A stretch of 64,000 nt of DNA from assembly GCF_051487185.1 (NCBI RefSeq), contig NZ_JAHVDK010000017.1, positions 1 through 64,000 on the forward strand, in the 5' to 3' direction. The stretch comes from Inquilinus limosus_F. GTDB lineage: Bacteria; Pseudomonadota; Alphaproteobacteria; DSM-16000; Inquilinaceae. The translations under genes were made by a program, and so were the position numbers. Under the pieces are notes generated by a model, which searched no databases, was not told the DNA's origin, and was given only the letters and a program-made list of their open reading frames with translations. This document shows, in pieces, positions 27,364-36,560 of this stretch (the first letter of the stretch is position 1; the number at the start of each line of letters is the position of its first letter).

Positions 27364-28172
27364 CAGGCCAGCACCAGGGTCTTGGCCTCGTTCTTGGAGG
27401 GGCTCTGCACGCGCCAGGGCATCTTGCCCTGCTCGACCAGATCCTCGAGGGCCTGCCGATCCTTCAGCGTGTCCATGGAGCGCCAGAACCCCTCATGCTT
27501 GTAGGCCATGAGCTGATTTGCCTCGATGAGCCTCCGGAACGGCTCCAGGACAAGCTCCTCGCCCTCGCGCATGAAATCGAAGATCTCGCGCCGGAACAGG
27601 AAGTAGCCGCCATTGATCCAGATGTCGGACGAATCGGAGCTACGGAAATCCTGCACCTCGCCGTCTTTGTCGATATTCGCCAGGTGATAGGTCAGGGGCG
27701 GACGGACAGCCATGAAGCAGGCGATCTTCCCGCTCTTCTTGAAGCGGTCGATCATGTCGTCGAGATCGCAATTGGTCAGGCCGTCGCTGTAATTGGCCAG
27801 GAAAATCTCCTCGTTCTGTACGTGATTCCGCACGGCCCACAACCGCTCGCCGATATTGCGCCAGATTCCGGTGTCGATGAGGGTGACCCGCCAGTCCTTG
27901 TCCGGCTCGCTCAACAGCTCCACATGGGTGCCGAAGCCCGAAACGACACAGTCGGCAAAATTCTGCGGCCGGTAGCTGAGAAAGAAGTCCTTGACGACAT
28001 TGGCCTTATAGCCCAGACAAAGAATGAAGTCGGTGTGGCCATATTGCCGATAATACTGCATCACGTGCCACAGGATCGGCTGATGTCCGATCGGGATCAT
28101 CGGCTTCGGGATGCTCTCCGAGTATTCCCGGATCCTTGTACCCAGGCCGCCACAAAAGAGAACCACTTTCAT
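27363..28172 (-). CDS. rfbF: Glucose-1-phosphate cytidylyltransferase-like nucleotidyltransferase
   Basis: 269 residues from the ATG at 28172, which overlaps the upstream stop (ATGA). The nucleotidyltransferase fold is clear: VVLFCGGLGTRIREYSESIPKPMIPIG, here described by its GGxGTR and PKPM signatures in residues 3-29, then PILWHVMQYYRQYG, YSDGLTNCD, and INGGYFLFRREIFD near 188-201. This matches RfbF, which makes CDP-glucose, the entry to CDP-linked deoxysugars. It is a more divergent copy than the one at 32814. Coupling to a C-methyltransferase and a deacetylase suggests a dedicated branched or amino sugar. Confidence 0.88.
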   Translation of the reverse strand: MKVVLFCGGLGTRIREYSESIPKPMIPIGHQPILWHVMQYYRQYGHTDFILCLGYKANVVKDFFLSYRPQNFADCVVSGFGTHVELLSEPDKDWRVTLIDTGIWRNIGERLWAVRNHVQNEEIFLANYSDGLTNCDLDDMIDRFKKSGKIACFMAVRPPLTYHLANIDKDGEVQDFRSSDSSDIWINGGYFLFRREIFDFMREGEELVLEPFRRLIEANQLMAYKHEGFWRSMDTLKDRQALEDLVEQGKMPWRVQSPSKNEAKTLVLA

Positions 28173-29482
28173 CGAGGCAATTCCTTCGGATCGATGACCG
28201 CCACCTCGGGAATGGGGACGACGAACTTTCCGCCCCACTCGGCGACATGGCGCATCTGCTGAACGATCTCATCCTTGAGATTCCAGGGCAGGATCAGGAT
28301 GTAGTCGGGCCTGGCAGAGTCGATCGCGTCCACCGGATGGATGGGGATGCGCATGCCCGGCGTGAACTGGCCCTGCTTGTAGGGGTTCCGATCGACCGTG
28401 AAATCCAGGAAGTCGGGGCCGATGCCGCAATAGTTCAGCAGCGTGTTGCCCTTCCCCGGCGCCCCATATCCGCAGATGGTCTTGCCCGCATCCTTTGCCG
28501 CGATCAGGAAGGACAGGAGCCGGCGCTTCGTGCGGCGAACCTGCTCGGCAAAGGACGCGTAGGTCGCGATGTCGTGAAAGCCCAGACGCCGTTCGCGGGC
28601 GAGGAGATCGGGGACGCTCGTCGCGGTCGGCCGGGCCGAGCCGGCATGGGCCAGATAGACCCGCAGGGAGCCGCCATGGGTCGGAAGCTCTTCCACATCG
28701 ACGAGCCGCAGGCCGTGCCTGGCCGCCAGCCGATCGATCGTCACCAGCGAGAAATACGAGAAGTGCTCATGATAGATCGTGTCGAACTGATTCTCCGCCA
28801 TCAGCCGCTCGAGATGCGGGAACTCCAGCGTGATGACGCCTTCCGGCTTGAGCAGCCGGGCCAGCCCCGAGACGAAATCATTCAGCTCGGGGACCTGGGC
28901 CAGCACGTTGTTGCCGACGATGAGATCGGCCTGCTTGCCCGCCGCGACGAGTTTCCCGGCCAGCTCGAAGCTGAAGAAGTCGACCCAGGTCGGAACGCCC
29001 TTGTCGATCGCCACCTTGGCGACGTTGGCCGCCGGCTCCACGCCCAGCACGGGGACGCCGAGCGGCAGAAAATGCTGCAGCAGATAGCCGTCGTTGCTCG
29101 CGATCTCGACGACCAGGCTGTCCGGCCCGAGCCCGAGCCGCTGCTTGATCATCTCGCAATAGGTCTTGGCATGCGCGACCCAGGTCGTCGAATAGGATGA
29201 AAAATAGGCATACTCGCGAAAGATGTTCTCCGGGCTGACATATTCCCGGAGCTGGACGAGGAAGCACTCTCCGCAGACCAGCACATGGAGTGGAAAATGC
29301 GGCTCCATCTCGTCGAGCTGTTCGGGAGCGATGACAGTCTGACAAAGCGGCGACGAACCGAGATCGACAAACACATGCTCGAGCCCGCTGCCGCACAGGC
29401 GGCAGCGGGCGGCAGCGGGACGCCGTGCCTCATGCGGAGCGTCAACAATCTCGCGTGATGTATCGATCAGCTGAACATTCAT
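28169..29482 (-). CDS. NDP-sugar C-methyltransferase (SAM-dependent)
   Basis: 437 residues from the ATG at 29482, which follows GGAGATCGGG. The N-terminal zinc-binding segment has CRLCGSGL and CGECFLVQL near residues 27-74. A class I SAM domain follows (LVVEIASNDGYLLQHFLPLGV, read as the glycine loop near 125-145) and the C-terminal part has ICGYGAPGKGNTLLNYCGI and the domain-closing DYILILPWNLKDEI. This is the layout of TylC3/NovU-type C-3 methyltransferases acting on 4-keto deoxysugars. It is the first gene of a leftward four-gene operon ending with the DUF218 gene. Confidence 0.9.
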   Translation of the reverse strand: MNVQLIDTSREIVDAPHEARRPAAARCRLCGSGLEHVFVDLGSSPLCQTVIAPEQLDEMEPHFPLHVLVCGECFLVQLREYVSPENIFREYAYFSSYSTTWVAHAKTYCEMIKQRLGLGPDSLVVEIASNDGYLLQHFLPLGVPVLGVEPAANVAKVAIDKGVPTWVDFFSFELAGKLVAAGKQADLIVGNNVLAQVPELNDFVSGLARLLKPEGVITLEFPHLERLMAENQFDTIYHEHFSYFSLVTIDRLAARHGLRLVDVEELPTHGGSLRVYLAHAGSARPTATSVPDLLARERRLGFHDIATYASFAEQVRRTKRRLLSFLIAAKDAGKTICGYGAPGKGNTLLNYCGIGPDFLDFTVDRNPYKQGQFTPGMRIPIHPVDAIDSARPDYILILPWNLKDEIVQQMRHVAEWGGKFVVPIPEVAVIDPKELPR

Positions 29483-29844
29483 CCCGATCTCCATAGACGC
29501 CGCTGCGCCTTTCCGGTGTCGAGCGACCGCCAGGACGACAGCCGCAAACTGAGGCCAGGCCCCGCTTCATCAAATCTTCAAATCTGTTTCATGGCTGATT
29601 CTCTACGAACGGCGGCCAGACGCCGTTGGCGCTCGATGGAAGTGTAGCCGCGAAGCAGATTTGAACGATCACACCATTAAGATTGAGTTAACATGTATCG
29701 GTGCAGGTAACTGGATTTAATTATTCGCGCCGACACCAGTCACTCAAGTAATGCAATCGGGTCGCGCGCTACCACGAAATGAGTAGGAAAGGGAAACGGC
29801 CCGCATCGCGCCGGAGACGCTCGCAGCCGGCCCGCGGAACGTGA
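29483..29844. other. Intergenic region upstream of the C-methyltransferase operon
   Basis: 362 bp. The part at 29640-29770 is AT-rich (for example GATTGAGTTAACATG) and probably holds the promoter of the leftward operon. No gene seen. Confidence 0.4.
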
Positions 29845-31440
29845 TCAGCCGGAATGGATCGGCGGCTCCGGCCGCGCTGCACTGGCGGGCTGGCGGCGGC
29901 GCAGGGCGGCGCGGAGCGCCGCTCCGGCCTGGGCCCTGTTGGCTGCGGTCAGGCCGAACAGCCACAGGCCGGCGAGGCACACACATCCTGCGACCGCGGT
30001 GCCGGCCAGCAGGCGGTCGAGGGCGCTGGGCAGCGCCGATCCGCTCACGACCGCCATCGTCGCGAAATAGGTCGCAAGGGAGATCGGCAGCAGCGGCAGA
30101 AGGCAGGTCCGAAGATAGGTCCCGATGGAGAGCTGCAACCGTTGCAGACCGTCGCGCAGGACGATCCAGCTGGTGGTCAGCATCTGGGCCAGCAGCGTGG
30201 CCAGGGGCGCGCCGAGCAACCCCATATACTGCACGAGCGCCCAGGACAGGACGAGATTCAGCCCCCCCGCCACGAGGAAGGGGACGGCATAGACCTCATT
30301 CTCGGTCGCCCGGGAAAAGGTGAGGATCGCGTTCTGCTGCACGCACAGCAAGAACATGGCGCCGAGGGCTGTCAGCACGGGGTAGCCCGCGAAATGGTCG
30401 GCTCCGATCCAGACGCTGATGAGATCCTTGCCCACGACCAGGAGCGTCGCCACACCGCAGGTCATCAGGATCAGGGTGATGATGAGGCTGCGCAGCACGA
30501 TGTCGTGAATTTTCTCCAGCGAGCCGCTGTGCCAAAGCTGGCTGACATAGACGCTGGAGGTCTGCCCCAGGGCCAGGGCCAGGATCGCGAGATTGTGGAG
30601 GAGCGCGTAGACAGCATAGTAGGCCGGCACCTGGGTCGTATCGACATAGAGCGCGATGAAATACTGGTCCGTCTTGAAGAGCAGGGCGAAGCCGACGGCC
30701 GTGAGCCATGACCGGATCGAAGGCGCTATCATGCCGCGCATGAGGGTCCGGTCCCAGCGACCACGGGCCGAGAACAGTTGCGGCTGCCGGCGCCGGACAT
30801 AGAGGCGGGTTGCCAGGCGCACCGCGACACCGCTGATCGCCGCAACGATCGAAAGCCAAAGAAGGCCGCCACCGGCAAGCGCCACCGCCATCTGCATCAG
30901 CAGGGTCGCGACCCCGATCACGGTGACGATGATCGTTCCCGCGGCAACATAGCCCAGGCCGGTCGTCAGGGCCGTCCAGAGGCCGGACCATGTCGTGGTG
31001 GCATAGCCGATGCACAGAAGGGTCCAGGCGACCCAGGCCGTGGTCGGCGACACCTCCCGCAGATCCAGCTGCCAAAGATACAGGCTGCCCAGCACGAAGG
31101 TGAGGACGAACACGCCGATGGACACGAAGCGGAACGCGATCCTTCCGGACGCCAGCAAATCCGCGAGATCGCGACGCACCTCCTCGTCCAGCGGCTGGTC
31201 GGGCCCGGCCCGGCTTTTGCCGGCTGCGAAGGCGATCCGTCGCGTGATGGTGGGCGTAAAGCCAGCCTCCGTGAGAATGCCGAGGAAGATCGTGCTCTGG
31301 CCGAGAATGAGCCAGAGCCCGAGCTCCTCCTGGTTCATGGCATGGAAGAGGATCGGGAGAATGAGGAGGTTGAGCCCGATCCGGATCACCTGGCTGAGCC
31401 ATGAGGCCGAGACGGCAAGGGCGATCTTGCGGCCGATCAC
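29845..31440 (-). CDS. Wzx-type polysaccharide flippase (MOP superfamily)
   Basis: 531 residues from a GTG at 31440, chosen because CCGGAGGACGCTC precedes it; an ATG at 31521 would add a basic, arginine-rich N-terminus. About twelve to fourteen hydrophobic segments run the length of the protein, with the family-like opening ALAVSASWLSQVIRIGLNLL and MNQEELGLWLILGQ. It should flip undecaprenyl-linked repeat units to the periplasm for the Wzy-type polymerase. It is the only flippase candidate in the window. Confidence 0.87.
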   Translation of the reverse strand: MIGRKIALAVSASWLSQVIRIGLNLLILPILFHAMNQEELGLWLILGQSTIFLGILTEAGFTPTITRRIAFAAGKSRAGPDQPLDEEVRRDLADLLASGRIAFRFVSIGVFVLTFVLGSLYLWQLDLREVSPTTAWVAWTLLCIGYATTTWSGLWTALTTGLGYVAAGTIIVTVIGVATLLMQMAVALAGGGLLWLSIVAAISGVAVRLATRLYVRRRQPQLFSARGRWDRTLMRGMIAPSIRSWLTAVGFALLFKTDQYFIALYVDTTQVPAYYAVYALLHNLAILALALGQTSSVYVSQLWHSGSLEKIHDIVLRSLIITLILMTCGVATLLVVGKDLISVWIGADHFAGYPVLTALGAMFLLCVQQNAILTFSRATENEVYAVPFLVAGGLNLVLSWALVQYMGLLGAPLATLLAQMLTTSWIVLRDGLQRLQLSIGTYLRTCLLPLLPISLATYFATMAVVSGSALPSALDRLLAGTAVAGCVCLAGLWLFGLTAANRAQAGAALRAALRRRQPASAARPEPPIHSG

Positions 31441-31564
31441 GAGCGTCCTCCGGGTGAGACCCGGGAAGTGCCAGCGGCCGCGCGGCACAGGTCGCCCCCT
31501 CCGCCCGCCACGCCGCGGCACGCCGGGTCGGACCTCCGGCGATCGATGACGAGCCCGTCCATGG

Positions 31565-32743
31565 CTACACGCACCGGATCTCGGGCTCGCAGCCCTGAGC
31601 CCGCAGCATCTTCTGGATCTCGTCGCGATAGACGGGGTTCATGATCACCACCAGGTCGGGCGGCATCGTCGACAGCTCATCGGGGGATATGATTTGGTGC
31701 CCCGTGACCGGCAGGTAACGGCCGTGGCGGAACGGGTTGATGTCGACCACCGACGCCACTTCGCCATCGAGGCCGAGCGTGGTCAGGAAGGCGACGGCCT
31801 TCGAACCCGATCCCCAGAGCACCGTCCGTCTGCCCGCTGAGGCCACGTCTTTCAGCTGCTGCCGCCAGGCCGCGGTGGCGGCCCCGACATTCTGCAGGAA
31901 CGCCTCGACCCATTGCCGGGTCTCGGCCACCGCATCGGTGTCGACCGAAACCGGCCCCTGCGCGCCTGCCGGCCGGGCTTCGATCATCAGATATTGGTCG
32001 TCATAGTCGGTCCAGACGCGGTCAACGGCGAAGCCGGAGCGCTCGAAGAGGCTCGAGAGGCTGTGCGCCGTGAAATAAGAGCAGTGCTCGTAGTAGATGT
32101 CCCAGAAGGCCCCGTCCTGTAGCACCCGTCTGGCATTGGGGACCTGGAAGAAGACGTGCGTGCCCTCCTGCCCGTCGAGGGCACGACGGACCATGCCGAT
32201 GAAGCGGCCGACATCCGGGATATGCTCGAGGGTCATCTTACAGCACAGGAAGTCGCACGATACCGGCCCGGTCGCCTCGTCGAAGAACTCGCGGATGAAG
32301 CGGGCACGCCCGGCCGCGGCGGCATCGAGGCGGCTGGGCACGAAGCTCGGGTCGTAGCCGATCCCGTCATTATCCCCGAGCCGGCACAGCAGGGCGAGGA
32401 ACTCCCCCTTGCCGCAGCCGATCTCGACCACGCGCTTGCCGTGAAGATCGTGCCGGGAGATCAGGTCGCGGGCGAGGCGCTCGTGAAAGGCGTTGAAGGT
32501 CGGGGAGAAGCCCTGCGTCTCCTCATACGCATCCGAATAGACCGTGCGCGACTCCTCCCAGGCTGTGTTGAAGATGAAGCCGCAGCCCGGGCAGCAGGAC
32601 AGCTGCAGGGGAGCGACCGGAAAGTCGCGTGCGGCCTCGCGGTCATCGATCAGCAGACAGCTGTTGGTCGGGATCGCGGGCAGGTCATAGAACGAGGCGC
32701 CCACCGCGCCCCCGCAGCTGGGGCAGGCGGAATCAACGGGCAT
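31565..32743 (-). CDS. C-methyltransferase-like SAM-dependent methyltransferase
   Basis: 392 residues from the ATG at 32743 after AAAGGAG. It has the N-terminal CPSCGG and CCPGCGFIFNTAW zinc-type cysteine pairs, a SAM loop RVVEIGCGKGEFLALL near residues 102-117, HIPDVGRFIGMV, and a C-terminal nucleotide-sugar-like domain (VLWGSGSKAVAFLTTLG, then VVDINPFRHGRYLPVTG). Layout is that of NDP-hexose C-methyltransferases, and it is a distant paralog of the protein at 28169. It follows the second RfbF-like gene by 70 bp, so each RfbF-like gene has a methyltransferase partner. Confidence 0.87.
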   Translation of the reverse strand: MPVDSACPSCGGAVGASFYDLPAIPTNSCLLIDDREAARDFPVAPLQLSCCPGCGFIFNTAWEESRTVYSDAYEETQGFSPTFNAFHERLARDLISRHDLHGKRVVEIGCGKGEFLALLCRLGDNDGIGYDPSFVPSRLDAAAAGRARFIREFFDEATGPVSCDFLCCKMTLEHIPDVGRFIGMVRRALDGQEGTHVFFQVPNARRVLQDGAFWDIYYEHCSYFTAHSLSSLFERSGFAVDRVWTDYDDQYLMIEARPAGAQGPVSVDTDAVAETRQWVEAFLQNVGAATAAWRQQLKDVASAGRRTVLWGSGSKAVAFLTTLGLDGEVASVVDINPFRHGRYLPVTGHQIISPDELSTMPPDLVVIMNPVYRDEIQKMLRAQGCEPEIRCV

Positions 32744-32813
32744 GGCCAACTCCTTTGGAACGTCGCGCACGCATTGGATGATCCGACTGCGCACCGGCCT
32801 CCGTGGCGAGATC

Positions 32814-33644
32814 TCAGCAGAAGAGTAGGGTCTTGAGCGCCGACTGGACGGCCGGCGGGGATGCCATCCCGAAGCCGACCATGGCCAGCGCCCATCGTTT
32901 CCAGGGTGCATCGCCTCTACGCCAAAGGTCGTTGAGCAGGAGGCTTTCCGGCAGTGTGTCCATGCATTGCCAGAAGGACTGATGCCGATAAGCCATCAAT
33001 TCGCCGTCGGCCGCCAGCTCCGCCAACGGCTCTCGCTCCCATTGGGTCGTATCTCCGGCGATGTATTCGAATATTTCTGGATTCAGGACGAAGTATCCAC
33101 CATTGATCCACTCGTCCGGATTGACGATCTTCTCCTGGAACGCGGCGATGCGATTGCCGTCCAGCAACAGACGGCCGAACCTCGCCTGCGGATGGATCGC
33201 CGTCAGCGTCGCCAGCCGGCCATGCGAGGCGTGGAAGGCGAGCAGCCGGTCGAGGTCGACATTGGCAAGCCCGTCGCAATAGGTCAGCATGAACGGCTCG
33301 GAGCCGAGATACGGGGCGAGCCGCTTGATCCGGCCGCCCGACAGCGTCTCGAGACCGGTGTCGATCAGTTCGACGGTCCAGCCTGGCTCCGATCTCGGAT
33401 AGACGACCGTCCGCGGGCCGTCGCTGATGACAGGGCCGGAGCCCGCAGCCTCGAAATATGTCTTGATCGACTCCGCCTGATATCCGAGCGCGACGACGAA
33501 ATGCGAAAACCCGAAGGAGCCGTAGTATTTCATGATGTGCCAGAGGATCGGATCGTCTCCGATCCGGACCATGGCCTTCGACTTGGTCCCGGTCTCCTCC
33601 GCGAGCCGAGACCCCTTGCCACCGGCGAGAATGGCGACCTTCAT
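32814..33644 (-). CDS. rfbF: Glucose-1-phosphate cytidylyltransferase (RfbF-like)
   Basis: 276 residues from the ATG at 33644, overlapping the glycosyltransferase stop (ATGA). Motifs: VAILAGGKGSRLAEETGTKSKAM, described by its GGxGSR loop and EET signature in residues 3-25, PILWHIMKYYGSFGFSHF, YCDGLANVD, and INGGYFVLNPEIFEYI. It resembles RfbF along its length, down to a FWQCMDTLPE tail block. The expected reaction is CTP plus glucose-1-phosphate to CDP-glucose. I see no clear CDP-glucose 4,6-dehydratase (RfbG) in the window, so the next step must be elsewhere or be done by the SDR at 35012. Confidence 0.9.
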   Translation of the reverse strand: MKVAILAGGKGSRLAEETGTKSKAMVRIGDDPILWHIMKYYGSFGFSHFVVALGYQAESIKTYFEAAGSGPVISDGPRTVVYPRSEPGWTVELIDTGLETLSGGRIKRLAPYLGSEPFMLTYCDGLANVDLDRLLAFHASHGRLATLTAIHPQARFGRLLLDGNRIAAFQEKIVNPDEWINGGYFVLNPEIFEYIAGDTTQWEREPLAELAADGELMAYRHQSFWQCMDTLPESLLLNDLWRRGDAPWKRWALAMVGFGMASPPAVQSALKTLLFC

Positions 33645-34639
33645 TTCCGCACCTCGGGGCCGGATCCGGCTCCTGCCGTGCCGAAATCGGGAACCTTCCG
33701 GGCCCGCAGCCAGCTCTTGACCAGCCGCCCCATCCTCAGGATCCGCGGATCGGCCGCGGTGATCGGCTCGATGACCAGCCGCGAGAGCGTGTATCGCGTC
33801 AGGACGTGGCGGAGGAGCGTGAGATAGAGCCTGCTGCGCTCCCACGGGCTCGATACGTGCTTGTGGATCGCCCTCAAGGAGTTCAGCTGGATCTGCCAGG
33901 TGGGGCAGAGATCGATCAGGCGGGCGCGATCGCTGTTGTTCCACCACCGTAGAGACGCCGCCCGGTCGATCAGGACCGCCTGGCTGAAACGCTCGGGATG
34001 ATGCCGGTTCAGGAACAGCAGCTCAGGCACTAGAGCGAAGCGCCCCAGCAGCCCCAGCTCGATGCTGAGGACGACATCGGAGCAGGTAAACGGGGCGAGC
34101 AGGCCCGTCTTGGCCAGGACATCCCGTCGGATCAGCCCGAATACTTCCCAGTAGCGGCGGGGGTATCTGACCAGCACCGCGAACCGGTCCGACACCCGGG
34201 GAGAGCTTGCTTGCTGGAGGCCATCGTCGCCGACCGACGTGACGACCCCCTTCGCGTCGATGATGCCGACGAGCGGTTGGGCCAGGATCGCGTCCGGCTC
34301 CCGGTCGAGCGCGGCCACGCAGCGCTCGAGGTATTCCGGTGCCAGCACGTCGTCATGCGCGAGCCAGCGGAAATACTCGCCCGTGGCAAGCTCGAAGGTC
34401 CGGCGGAAATTGGCGCTCGCGCCCAGATTCCGGGGATTGCGATGATATCGGATGCGGGGATCCGCCTCGGCGTAGCGTCGGCAGATTTCCTCGGTCCGGT
34501 CCGACGATGCATTGTCGCAGATGATGAGCTCGAAATCTGTATAGGTTTGAGCCAAGACCGAACTGATCGCTTCGGCGAGATAGTTCTCACCATTGTAAAC
34601 AGGCAAGCCGATCGAGATTCGATGCCTCTGATTATCCAT
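33641..34639 (-). CDS. Glycosyltransferase family 2
   Basis: 332 residues from the ATG at 34639 after GAGAGGGG. The GT-A fold is clear: ISIGLPVYNGENYLAEAISSVL, read as residues 8-29 with the family start, IICDNASSDRTEEICRRYA, NLGASANFRRTF, and the DXD-type LAHDDVLAPEYLERC near residues 90-104. The C-terminal third is basic and may contact the membrane. It is translationally coupled to the RfbF-like gene, so it may use the sugar made by that pathway. Confidence 0.92.
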   Translation of the reverse strand: MDNQRHRISIGLPVYNGENYLAEAISSVLAQTYTDFELIICDNASSDRTEEICRRYAEADPRIRYHRNPRNLGASANFRRTFELATGEYFRWLAHDDVLAPEYLERCVAALDREPDAILAQPLVGIIDAKGVVTSVGDDGLQQASSPRVSDRFAVLVRYPRRYWEVFGLIRRDVLAKTGLLAPFTCSDVVLSIELGLLGRFALVPELLFLNRHHPERFSQAVLIDRAASLRWWNNSDRARLIDLCPTWQIQLNSLRAIHKHVSSPWERSRLYLTLLRHVLTRYTLSRLVIEPITAADPRILRMGRLVKSWLRARKVPDFGTAGAGSGPEVRK

Positions 34640-35011
34640 GACAGCCCCTCTCGAATTCGACCCTGGGGGCCGAAATTGGAATCGATGGCTCACCTCCACT
34701 GCCCAATTCAACGCAACTATCACTTTCAATAAACAAAAGGATAGAACGATCGATGCAAATCACAATATTAAACGTCTTCAGAAAACTGAAAATCACTCGC
34801 TAAGAACAGCACTAGACCACAACAGCAATACTAATGGAAGTCGGAGCCTTTCCCTCACTCGGAAATTGGGAGACCCCATACCTCCAAGGGCGCAGCCGGA
34901 TCGGCCATGCGGTTGATCCGGGGTGTCGGTCGGCGCCGATATCCGTCACGTCGCCCCGGATCCCGTCCCAAGCCCCATCCCGGCTCGCGCCCCTGTTGGT
35001 ATGTGGCGCCG
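34640..35011. other. AT-rich intergenic region
   Basis: 372 bp. The first 200 bp are strongly AT-rich (CAATAAACAAAAGGATAG and following) and probably hold the promoter of the leftward glycosyltransferase-rfbF-methyltransferase-flippase operon. No gene seen. Confidence 0.45.
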
Positions 35012-36082
35012 TCACTCGGCGGCGTAGGCTTCCAGGCCCTGTGTATCCGCACGGACCACATGGCGAAGGTCGCTGTTGAGGATCCCTTCGGTCATGAGTT
35101 TCCGGATATGGCTGATCCGCTGGTAGCGGGGCCCCTCGAATTCCTCGAGCGTCAGGCGTGAGCAGCGATAGGCGGCGTAGAGCTGCTCGGCCCCCTTGCG
35201 CACATCCCACTGCGGCCTGAACTCGGGCAGAACCCGGGCGATCTTTTCGAAGCTGACCCGGTATGACCGCTTGTCGGGGCCGGCATCCGGCGCGACCTCG
35301 AGATGGCAGCCGGGGACGACCTCCGCCACGGCTGCGGCGATCTCCCGGATGCGATAATTCTGGTCCGTCCGCCCGACATTGAAGGCCTGGTTGAACACCG
35401 CTTCGACCGGCGCGTGCAGGCCGGCCAGGAAGGCCCGTGCGATGTCCTGGACGTGGACGATCGGCCGCCAGGGCGTGCCGTCGGATTTCAGATAAATCAG
35501 CCCCTTCGTCACAGCCCAGGCGACGAGATTGTTGAGGACGATGTCGAAGCGCACGCGGGGCGAGAGACCATAGGCCGTGGCGGGACGGAAATAGATCGGG
35601 CAGAAGCCGTCATCGGCCAGACGGGAGATGTCGCGTTCCGCCCACACCTTCGATCGCCCATAGGCCGTCACCGGGTTGAGCGTCCCGGTTTCATCGACCA
35701 TCCCGTCGCCGGCCAGGCCATAGTTGCTGCAGGACGATGCGAACAGGAAACGCCCGACGCCGGCCGCCTTCGCCGCCTGGGCGACGTGCACGCTGCCGCG
35801 GTGATTGATGCTGTAGGTGAGATCCGGATTGAGGTCGCCCAACGGGTCGTTCGAGAGGGCGGCCAGGTGGATCACCGCCTCGTAGCCCTTGAGGTCGCTC
35901 GGCGCAATGTCTCGAATGTCCTTGCGGATGTTGGGGATGTCCGCGATGTCGCCGCCGGCGTCGAAGGTGCACCGTTCGTAGAGATCGCTGTCGCATCCGG
36001 TCACGCTGTGACCCGCCTGAAGCAGCATCGGAACCATCACGGTGCCGATATAGCCTCGATGACCAGTAACCAGAACTCGCAT
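35012..36082 (-). CDS. NAD-dependent epimerase/dehydratase (extended SDR)
   Basis: 356 residues from the ATG at 36082 after AAGAGGA. Motifs: VLVTGHRGYIGTVMVPMLLQ near residues 3-22, DSDLYERCTF, HLAALSNDPLGDLNPDLT, FASSCSNYG, the catalytic YGRSK (in TAYGRSKVWAE) and the NQAFNVGR segment. This SDR subfamily often lies with C-methyltransferases and nucleotidyltransferases in surface-glycan clusters; its exact reaction (4,6-dehydratase, epimerase or reductase) cannot be fixed here. It is a single gene, 372 bp upstream of the next operon, and may act on the CDP sugar. Confidence 0.87.
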   Translation of the reverse strand: MRVLVTGHRGYIGTVMVPMLLQAGHSVTGCDSDLYERCTFDAGGDIADIPNIRKDIRDIAPSDLKGYEAVIHLAALSNDPLGDLNPDLTYSINHRGSVHVAQAAKAAGVGRFLFASSCSNYGLAGDGMVDETGTLNPVTAYGRSKVWAERDISRLADDGFCPIYFRPATAYGLSPRVRFDIVLNNLVAWAVTKGLIYLKSDGTPWRPIVHVQDIARAFLAGLHAPVEAVFNQAFNVGRTDQNYRIREIAAAVAEVVPGCHLEVAPDAGPDKRSYRVSFEKIARVLPEFRPQWDVRKGAEQLYAAYRCSRLTLEEFEGPRYQRISHIRKLMTEGILNSDLRHVVRADTQGLEAYAAE

Positions 36083-36560
36083 CCGGTGTTCCTCTTTGCT
36101 TCGCGGAGACGGACGGACAGCTTCGCCTTGCAGGCGTGGCGCCGGTTTGCCGGCACGAGTCAAAGGCTATGTCATTGGGTGATCGCCTTCCGAGAGGTCC
36201 AATCGGAGGGAGCATCGCGGCAATCGTCCGTGTTCGCCGCCATCGGATTGAGCCGTTCCCTTCCACGGACATCCGAGGGCACCGCACAATTGGCGAGGCC
36301 TGCACCTGCTTTCAGGTGATCCCCCATATTCGCCTGATCGGAGGATGAGCCCGGACGATCGACTGCTGGATGTTGTATCGCTGGCGTAGGGCTTTCATCC
36401 TCATGCCCCGGCTGGACTGGCGGCAGGCCGTCGGAGCGCCCCATCGCGCTCCGGATCCGGAGCGTCATGTCGCCAGACGCGCCACGGTCGACGCATCGCC
36501 GCAATGCCGGCCGTCTCGACGCAGGCTTGTGGCGCCGTGGCCGGTCGCGACGGCGGCTGA
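36083..36560. other. Intergenic region
   Basis: 478 bp between two leftward genes. It probably holds the promoter of the SDR gene ending at 36082. No gene with family resemblance and no strong hairpin were found. Confidence 0.4.
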
